From Deltaproteobacteria bacterium ADurb.Bin026 (GTDB lineage: Bacteria > Desulfobacterota > Syntrophorhabdia > Syntrophorhabdales > Syntrophorhabdaceae): a stretch of DNA of 5,121 nucleotides. The stretch is from assembly GCA_002071245.1 (NCBI GenBank), contig MWEV01000220.1:1-5121 (forward strand), given 5' to 3'. Shown here in pieces: positions 1 through 3,916 of the stretch. Made by a program: the position numbers and the translations under genes. How positions within the stretch are numbered: the first letter of the stretch is position 1; every line of letters starts with the position of its first letter. Below the pieces are notes generated by a model. That model was not told the origin of the DNA. It did no database searches and saw only the letters and a program-made list of their open reading frames with translations.

Positions 1-1361
1 ATAACAATTTCAACCATATCCCCTGCTGCTTTTGCCGATATCTCGATACGTCCGCCGTTGTCCATAGATTCAATTCCATTCAAGATCATGTTATACAAGG
101 CCTGTTTGAACCTTTCCTTCTGTATCTCAGCAAACAAGTCCCTGCCAACGTTGTTTAACAATTCGATGCCTTGCTCTCTTGCCTTCTCTCCAATAACGAT
201 CATTACCTCATCAACAATAATATAAAGGTTTTCATTCAAAAACGGTGCCTGAGACCTTGTAGAAAACAAAAAATCTTCGACAATCCTGTTAATGCGGGAA
301 AGTTCATCCCTTATGATATCGATAAACTTTTGATACTCAATCTTGTTTTCGTCCTTTGGCATAAACTCACGTTTTAGTCTCTGCACCGATATGCCGACCG
401 CATTCAACGGATTTCGGATTTCGTGTGCCATACCCGATGCAAGCCTGCCCAATGATACAAGCCTTTCCTTCATGGCAAGCTCTTTCTCCATATTTTTCAT
501 CCTCTCTGTGTATCGTCTCTCGAGGTAAAATATTACATATGTGCTTAATGCGCCAAGAATAACAAGAAAGACAAGTATGATGATAAAATTGATCGTTGTC
601 CTCTTTAAGATATTGTTTGTGAGGTTTCTCGAAAGGATCACCTCGATGCCAAAACCTTTTAAAAATTTCGATTCAAGTGGTTCCCGCACGGTAAACTGTG
701 TTAAATGCGTCTCGTTGGTAACAGATGATGCGTATTGGTTCCCCTTCTCATCATAGACTTTTATACCTTCAATATTAAGCCTTTTTTCTTCCCGAGCGAG
801 TATCTCTTTTACAATATGCCTTTTTCTTAGCGCTTCCAGTTCATCGTCATTTAGCCAGAAAAACAGAAAATATTCAGAATGTCTCGTTCCAACAAGCAAT
901 GATTTATCTGAATCGTTTGGCATTTTAACAATGATATCTTCTTTGCCAGATAGGAGTCTTTTTTTGTAGGAAGGATCCATTTTTACCGCACCCTTTTTTG
1001 ATATCACCCTGCCTTTTGCATCCAACAAAAGCATATCGGAAAAAGGCATACGACGTATTTCATCAATTGAAGCGTTCTTTAGGAAGGTATATATCTCCTC
1101 CACTATCTCTTCATCATAAACCAGAACGTTGAGAAAGTTGGGTGTTATAATAGATGGTGACAAATCGAAAAGATTCAGGTATTCAAGATTTACATCTATC
1201 TCTCTTTTGATGTGTCTTATAATGATATCTGCCTCACCCTTGAGTAAGGCATCGATGTTTTTCTGTATGACCCTGAATTGAAAGAAGCCCGTTATCGCAA
1301 TGAGGATAAAAAAGATAATAAACAGAAGGGATGGAAATATATAAGGTTTTTTATCTCCCAT
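1..1361 (-). CDS. Membrane sensor histidine kinase, ZraS/NtrB type (3' end outside window)
   Basis: The 453 visible residues are the N-terminal part of a two-component sensor kinase. Residues about 8-28 form a first membrane helix, 29-254 a large extracytoplasmic sensor region, and 255-279 a second membrane helix. A charged linker (280-300) then leads into the HisKA domain with the phosphoacceptor motif MAHEIRNPLN (302-320; His313, codon at 423-425). The N box of the ATPase domain is visible as ALYNMILNGIESM (421-433; Asn424, Asn428). The G1/G2 boxes and the stop lie beyond the left edge. There is no convincing HAMP domain between helix 2 and HisKA. I could not assign the sensor region to a family; LLLDAKGRVI (111-120) and IKVYDEKGNQ (200-209) look like PAS/Cache strands. 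The ATG at 1361 overlaps the preceding gene by 11 bases, and GAGG lies 4 bases upstream of it. Linkage to ZraP-like proteins and a sigma-54 promoter suggests a ZraS-like role, phosphorylating a sigma-54 activator. Kinase identity is secure; the stimulus is unknown. Confidence 0.93.
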   Translation of the reverse strand, partial: MGDKKPYIFPSLLFIIFFILIAITGFFQFRVIQKNIDALLKGEADIIIRHIKREIDVNLEYLNLFDLSPSIITPNFLNVLVYDEEIVEEIYTFLKNASIDEIRRMPFSDMLLLDAKGRVISKKGAVKMDPSYKKRLLSGKEDIIVKMPNDSDKSLLVGTRHSEYFLFFWLNDDELEALRKRHIVKEILAREEKRLNIEGIKVYDEKGNQYASSVTNETHLTQFTVREPLESKFLKGFGIEVILSRNLTNNILKRTTINFIIILVFLVILGALSTYVIFYLERRYTERMKNMEKELAMKERLVSLGRLASGMAHEIRNPLNAVGISVQRLKREFMPKDENKIEYQKFIDIIRDELSRINRIVEDFLFSTRSQAPFLNENLYIIVDEVMIVIGEKAREQGIELLNNVGRDLFAEIQKERFKQALYNMILNGIESMDNGGRIEISAKAAGDMVEIV

Positions 1362-1767
1362 ACCCCCTCAGACCCATTGGACGCATTGTTCTACGTTTCT
1401 CCGAAGTGCAGAAATTGTTATACTTTTCTCTCTGTTCTTCGTTTAATGTCCTTGAGACCTCACTCCTGTATTGGATGAATAGGTTTTCCCTCGTTCGTTC
1501 GATGTCTGCTATTTCACTCTGGAGTCTTTCAATCCTTTCTGTGTTCCCAGGCTGATTTCTGGAAACCTCTCTCAGTTCCAGCCTCTTCTTTACAGCCTCC
1601 TCTTTTGTCGAGCGGATCTCGTTTATATATTTTCTTTTTATGTCCTGTATCTTTGCCTTTTGAGTATCGGAAAGATGAAGCCCCCTCTCGAAGTCCGAAT
1701 AGGTATCCTGGGCAACGAGAGGGGGGGTAAAAAGGAGGAAGAGGAGGAGGGCAATTATATATGTCAT
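1351..1767 (-). CDS. Small exported Spy/CpxP-like protein (LTxxQ family)
   Basis: This 138-residue protein is predicted to be periplasmic. Residues 1-19 form a hydrophobic signal sequence ending LVA before Gln20. It is unusual in having no Lys/Arg in its N-region. The mature part is almost entirely charged helix, with two LTxxQ-like motifs characteristic of Spy/CpxP proteins: LSDTQ (32-36) and LNEEQ (108-112), spaced as in that family. The two are joined by a helical region (about 40-105) rich in Arg, Glu and Lys. The tail is basic (RRTMRPMGLRGYGR), with one cysteine at 120. The family contains periplasmic chaperones and feedback partners of sensor kinases. The start codon overlaps the upstream stop as ATGA (1764-1767) and no clear Shine-Dalgarno sequence is seen, so translation is probably coupled. 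An in-frame stop two codons upstream excludes an earlier start. A run of seven C (minus strand, 1721-1727) encodes Pro15-Pro16. I infer a partner of the kinase encoded next; the family call rests on the motifs. Confidence 0.85.
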   Translation of the reverse strand: MTYIIALLLFLLFTPPLVAQDTYSDFERGLHLSDTQKAKIQDIKRKYINEIRSTKEEAVKKRLELREVSRNQPGNTERIERLQSEIADIERTRENLFIQYRSEVSRTLNEEQREKYNNFCTSEKRRTMRPMGLRGYGR

Positions 1768-2159
1768 GGATTAACCGGCACCCAAACCTTATGCGATGGC
1801 ACCCATTTTCCACCTATCCACTGTCCTGGTACATCAACCCACTGACCAGGAGGTGCCTGAACCTGCGGTTGGCTAACATTATCAGGTGTAGCGTATGCCA
1901 TTTGAGATTGCTGAACCTGTGTATTGTTTACTTCATTTACATGCTGATCCAGTGCGTTTCCAGCGATTAAACCTGCAAGCGCCCCGACAGCCGTACCAAT
2001 CAATGTACTCGTTGTATTACTGCCGATGATCTGACCTCCTATTGCTCCGAGACCAGCGCCTATTGCAGCGCCCTTTTGTGCATTATAACCCGAAGAAGCA
2101 CAGGATGCCAATGTAATTCCTAAGAAAATGATTAATGCTGTGGAAATTAGCCTTTTCAT
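1764..2159 (-). CDS. Glycine-zipper outer-membrane-type lipoprotein with Trp-rich C-terminal tail
   Basis: This 131-residue predicted lipoprotein has a lysine/arginine N-terminus, a hydrophobic segment and a lipobox LASC (17-20), so Cys20 is the likely lipidated residue. Residues 30-46 and 55-67 are two Gly/Ala-rich zippers (GAAIGAGLGAIGG and GTAVGALAGLIAG), the hallmark of glycine-zipper proteins that pack or insert in membranes. A Gln/Asn-rich linker (72-100) follows. The C-terminus (104-131) is a Trp/Pro repeat: GQWVDVP, GQWIGGKWVP, SHKVWVPV, with tryptophans at 107, 114, 119 and 126. This resembles the WVPGHW-type tails of some bacterial surface proteins. An AGGAGG site 9 bases upstream fixes the start. 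The TGA stop overlaps the next gene's ATG. The precise function is unknown; envelope integrity or stress sensing is inferred from the neighbours. Glu and Ser at mature position +2 are not decisive here (Ala21 follows Cys), and outer-membrane sorting is assumed rather than shown. Confidence 0.9.
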   Translation of the reverse strand: MKRLISTALIIFLGITLASCASSGYNAQKGAAIGAGLGAIGGQIIGSNTTSTLIGTAVGALAGLIAGNALDQHVNEVNNTQVQQSQMAYATPDNVSQPQVQAPPGQWVDVPGQWIGGKWVPSHKVWVPVNP

Positions 2160-2168
2160 GATACCGTT

Positions 2169-2174
2169 CCTCCT
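2169..2174 (-). promoter_or_regulatory. Strong ribosome binding site of the glycine-zipper lipoprotein gene
   Basis: AGGAGG on the minus strand, preceded by a run of A, lies 9 bases upstream of the ATG at 2159. It is the only strong Shine-Dalgarno sequence for the downstream cluster. The next gene is entered by an overlapping stop/start and the kinase has only a compact GAGG site. Confidence 0.85.
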
Positions 2175-2184
2175 TTTTTTGTTT

Positions 2185-2264
2185 GGTTTAGTGGGTTGAA
2201 TTGGTTAATTCTATTTTGAGGTTTTTTCTCGCTCAACCTGTCTACCAACCCAACCCACTCAACC
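2185..2264 (-). repeat. Long interrupted inverted repeat between ZraP-like and lipoprotein genes
   Basis: Arms 2185-2205 and 2244-2264 are complementary at 18 of 21 positions as DNA: core AGTGGGTTG (2190-2198) against CAACCCACT (2251-2259), flanked by GGTT/AACC and TTGGT/ACCAA. In minus-strand RNA the AA/CC mismatch becomes two G-U pairs, so 20 of 21 positions pair; in plus-strand RNA it stays A-C. The 38-base loop holds the candidate sigma-70 promoter and a small 5-pair hairpin (2219-2223 with 2235-2239). No U-tract follows the stem on the minus strand, so it is not a normal intrinsic terminator. It may be an mRNA processing or stability element, or paired operator arms. Confidence 0.7.
2208..2236 (-). 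promoter_or_regulatory. Internal sigma-70 type promoter for lipoprotein-Spy-kinase genes
   Basis: On the minus strand, TTGAGC (2236-2231; 4 of 6 to TTGACA) and TAGAAT (2213-2208; 5 of 6 to TATAAT) are separated by exactly 17 bases of A-rich DNA. The start would be near 2201, giving a leader of about 40 bases that includes the AGGAGG site. This would allow basal expression of the lipoprotein, the second Spy-like protein and the kinase, independent of the sigma-54 promoter. Confidence 0.55.
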
Positions 2265-2302
2265 CTTAACGGTTCTTTTTACCCAACAAAACCGAATCGT
2301 GC

Positions 2303-2809
2303 CTACTGTACTCGGGGACCTGCGCCTAAGCCAGCTCCAAACCCATAGCAATCTGCGCCAGCACCTCTGCCTCTACCCATTTTGTATCCATAGCCTGTTT
2401 CACCAATCTTTTTGATCTGTTCGGGCGTAAGAATCTTTCTCTGGGCAAGCTTATATTGAACCGCCTTCTCGTGAAGCGTCTGTCTCAATGCGTTAAGCTC
2501 CTTTTCCTTTGCAAGTATAGTCGCTTCGTTGGCATTTGGATCAGCAATGAGATTTCTCAGTTCAGCCCTCTTTTTGAATAACTCATAGCGGGTAGCTGAG
2601 GTTTCATTTCTGAATTTTTCCTTTGCCTGCCACATCTTATCCTGCTGTTCCTGGGCAAGATTCAGGTTAGCATACATACCTGGACCAAATCCTGCTGCCA
2701 TTGTATGCCCTCTGTATCCAAAACCTGAACCCTTTGGCCCGAAAGCAAAGACAGTTGTTGCAAACGCCACAAAAATTACCACCATCATAACTCCGTACAA
2801 TTTTTTCAT
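2303..2809 (-). CDS. ZraP/Spy/CpxP-like periplasmic stress protein
   Basis: This 168-residue exported protein has a signal peptide at residues 1-22 (MKKLYG, hydrophobic core, then VFA before Phe23). The order after that is as in ZraP: a Gly/aromatic-rich N-terminal arm (23-47); a helical core opening with LAQEQQDKMWQ (51-61) and closing with the family motif LTPEQIKKI (127-135); and a Gly-rich tail (139-165) with one Cys (154). The helical hairpin contains YELFKKRAELRNLI and a long charged second helix. E. coli ZraP is a zinc-binding periplasmic chaperone that dampens ZraS-ZraR signalling. Here only two histidines (35 and 113) are present, so strong zinc binding is doubtful. An ATG at 2836 would add nine residues, but it has no ribosome site and falls almost at the predicted transcription start. 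The ATG at 2809 has GGAGG 5 bases upstream and gives a standard signal peptide, so I chose it. This is the first gene behind the sigma-54 promoter. Confidence 0.9.
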   Translation of the reverse strand: MKKLYGVMMVVIFVAFATTVFAFGPKGSGFGYRGHTMAAGFGPGMYANLNLAQEQQDKMWQAKEKFRNETSATRYELFKKRAELRNLIADPNANEATILAKEKELNALRQTLHEKAVQYKLAQRKILTPEQIKKIGETGYGYKMGRGRGAGADCYGFGAGLGAGPRVQ

Positions 2810-2813
2810 TTTG

Positions 2814-2819
2814 ACCTCC
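2814..2819 (-). promoter_or_regulatory. Ribosome binding site deciding the ZraP-like start
   Basis: The minus strand reads GGAGGT here, 4 bases before the ATG at 2809. The alternative in-frame ATG at 2836 has no such site. This decides the start in favour of 2809. Confidence 0.85.
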
Positions 2820-2848
2820 AATGTATTATTTTTCATACTAATCTATAG

Positions 2849-2864
2849 AGCAATATCCATGCCA
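2849..2864 (-). promoter_or_regulatory. Sigma-54 (-24/-12) promoter of the ZraP-like gene
   Basis: On the minus strand these bases read TGGCATGGATATTGCT. The sigma-54 consensus is TGGCACG-N4-TTGCW; only one defined position differs (C to T), and the invariant GG and GC are exactly 12 bases apart. The predicted transcription start is near 2838, leaving about 28 untranslated bases before the ATG at 2809. Sigma-54 control is what is known for zraP in enterobacteria, and it requires an activator ATPase bound upstream. Confidence 0.85.
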
Positions 2865-2960
2865 GAATATTCGAGAGGCAATAAATAGATGTATCTTGCT
2901 GTAATTACTGGATATATAGTATAAATGATAAAAGGTGCCATCCAAAGAAAAGGCAAAGAA

Positions 2961-2997
2961 TGTCGAAACGACCATGTTGGTTCGACATAATTGTCGA
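2961..2997. promoter_or_regulatory. Three alternating TGTCGA half-sites, candidate activator (UAS) site
   Basis: TGTCGA occurs at 2961-2966 (plus), 2982-2987 (minus, read as TCGACA) and 2992-2997 (plus). The first two form a 27-base palindrome with 7-base perfect arms (TGTCGAA...TTCGACA, 2961-2987; 10 of 13 pairs match). The second and third form an inverted repeat with a 4-base spacer. The centres lie roughly 135-150 bases upstream of the predicted sigma-54 start, a usual enhancer distance. The sites could instead act on thiD, whose start is about 90 bases away on the other side. Confidence 0.6.
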
Positions 2998-3029
2998 TAA
3001 GTGCTTTTTATTCCCCCTTACTGAAAAAT

Positions 3030-3035
3030 TATGAT
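3030..3035 (+). promoter_or_regulatory. Weak candidate -10 element for thiD-thiC
   Basis: TATGAT matches the sigma-70 -10 consensus at 5 of 6 positions and sits about 50 bases before the TTG start. The -35 region at 17-base spacing (TTTATT, 3007-3012) matches only 3 of 6, and no extended -10 TG is present. It is the best candidate I see, but in AT-rich DNA such a match is easily fortuitous. Confidence 0.25.
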
Positions 3036-3075
3036 ATATCTTATTGTCTATATGTTGAAATGAAACAATAGATTC

Positions 3076-3079
3076 GGGG
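3076..3079 (+). promoter_or_regulatory. Ribosome binding site supporting the TTG start of thiD
   Basis: GGGG lies 6 bases before TTG at 3086. It is a modest site, but no in-frame ATG or GTG occurs between the upstream stop and the conserved ThiD N-terminus, so it supports TTG initiation. The combination predicts low translation of thiD. Confidence 0.55.
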
Positions 3080-3085
3080 TTCGTT

Positions 3086-3898
3086 TTGAATAATATTCTT
3101 ACCATAGCAGGTTTTGACCCATCATCAGGGGCGGGTATAACAAAAGACCTGGATGTATTTTTTTCACTCGGGATGCATGGCGTTTCTGTTCCAACCTGCA
3201 TTGTCAATCAGAATCCGATGGGGGTTACAGATGTCTATCCGATCCCTCCTGAGCAGTTTTCACAAATGCTGAACACTGTCAACAATGGAATAAGATTGGA
3301 TGGTATAAAGATTGGGGTTATGCTCGATGAATTTCATGTTGATGTGCTGTCTGATTTTATTTCTTCAGTTAAAGACATTCCAGTGGTGCTCGACCCCATA
3401 ATATCGGCAAAGAACGACACACAACTCTTAACGGTGAATGGATTAAGGGTGCTAATCGACTCGGTATTTCCAAAGACAACTGTTATTACGCCAAACACTG
3501 AAGAGGCAGCAATTATTACAAAAGACAGGATCAACAATATTGATGATATGCAAAAGGCCGCAAGAGCTATGCTTGACATGGGGATAAATGCAGTTGTTAT
3601 TAAGGGGGGCCATCTTGATGGGGAACCGATCGACATACTCTATGATGGCAGGGAATTAACGAAATGGTACAAAAAACGTGTTAAAAGGGAGATCCATGGC
3701 ACAGGATGCACGTTTTCATCAGCGCTTCTTGCTTTTCTCGTCAAGGGACAAAATCTAAAAAACGCCTTTGATTCCGCTGAAAAATACATGTTATATTCTA
3801 TCGAGAAAAGCTATACAATTGCGGATAATGGTTATTATTATATGTCTTCTGCTGTTTTACCGACGGAATTCAAGCAGGAGATTTATTTAAACTCATAA
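3086..3898 (+). CDS. thiD: Hydroxymethylpyrimidine/phosphomethylpyrimidine kinase
   Basis: ThiD phosphorylates HMP and then HMP-phosphate with ATP, giving the HMP-diphosphate used by thiamin-phosphate synthase in the cytoplasm. The 270 residues match the usual length and motif order of this ribokinase-like fold: LTIAGFDPSSGAGI (5-18); VNQNPMGV (40-47), whose Gln42 corresponds to the pyrimidine-contacting Gln; KIGVML (75-80); DPIISAKN (103-110); ITPNTEEA (134-141); KGGHL (173-177); and the anion-hole segment HGTGCTFSSA (204-213) with Cys208, the residue typical of ThiD in place of the ribokinase Asp. The start is TTG at 3086 with GGGG at 3076-3079. No in-frame ATG or GTG occurs between it and the upstream stop at 3056, and the next residues (NNILTIAG) match the family N-terminus. 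thiC follows after 18 bases, so the pair is probably one operon. No fused thiamin-phosphate synthase domain is present. Confidence 0.96.
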   Translation: MNNILTIAGFDPSSGAGITKDLDVFFSLGMHGVSVPTCIVNQNPMGVTDVYPIPPEQFSQMLNTVNNGIRLDGIKIGVMLDEFHVDVLSDFISSVKDIPVVLDPIISAKNDTQLLTVNGLRVLIDSVFPKTTVITPNTEEAAIITKDRINNIDDMQKAARAMLDMGINAVVIKGGHLDGEPIDILYDGRELTKWYKKRVKREIHGTGCTFSSALLAFLVKGQNLKNAFDSAEKYMLYSIEKSYTIADNGYYYMSSAVLPTEFKQEIYLNS

Positions 3899-3902
3899 AA
3901 AT

Positions 3903-3906
3903 GGAG
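3903..3906 (+). promoter_or_regulatory. Ribosome binding site of thiC
   Basis: GGAG lies 10 bases before ATG 3917, in the 18-base gap after thiD. Two other ATGs in the gap (3901, 3910) are out of frame with thiC, so this spacing, slightly long, supports 3917. Confidence 0.6.
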
Positions 3907-3916
3907 ACGATGATAC

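Larger units (their letters stand above)
2810..3085. other. Divergent intergenic region between ZraP-like gene and thiD
   Basis: This AT-rich gene-free stretch carries the ribosome site and -24/-12 promoter of the leftward genes and the TGTCGA sites listed separately. Towards thiD, TATGAT (3030-3035) could be a -10 element, but the matching -35 position (TTTATT, 3007-3012) is poor. I see no TPP riboswitch: the conserved CTGAGA and ACCTGATC-type segments are missing. No terminator and no convincing small gene were found. Confidence 0.6.

Noticed and set aside
1721..1727. Programmed frameshift at the seven-base G/C run in the small Spy-like gene
   Set aside because: The frame is intact through the signal peptide and into the LTxxQ motifs; no alternative product makes sense, so the run is only a possible sequencing-error hotspot.
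2265..2302. Intrinsic terminator just after the ZraP-like gene
   Set aside because: CGGTT/AACCG (2270-2274, 2290-2294) gives only a 5-pair stem with a 15-base loop and no U-run at the proper place on the minus strand.
2810..2836. Nine-residue N-terminal extension of the ZraP-like protein from the ATG at 2836
   Set aside because: No Shine-Dalgarno precedes it, it would sit at the very 5' end of the predicted sigma-54 transcript, and it spoils a standard signal peptide.
2837..3085. TPP riboswitch upstream of thiD
   Set aside because: GGTGCC at 2935-2940 looked suggestive, but the CTGAGA and ACCTGATC-like conserved segments do not follow.
2905..3207. A 100-codon minus-strand reading frame across the intergenic region and thiD start
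   Set aside because: It has no ribosome site or recognisable domain, overlaps the conserved thiD N-terminus and runs through the TGTCGA sites; treated as chance.
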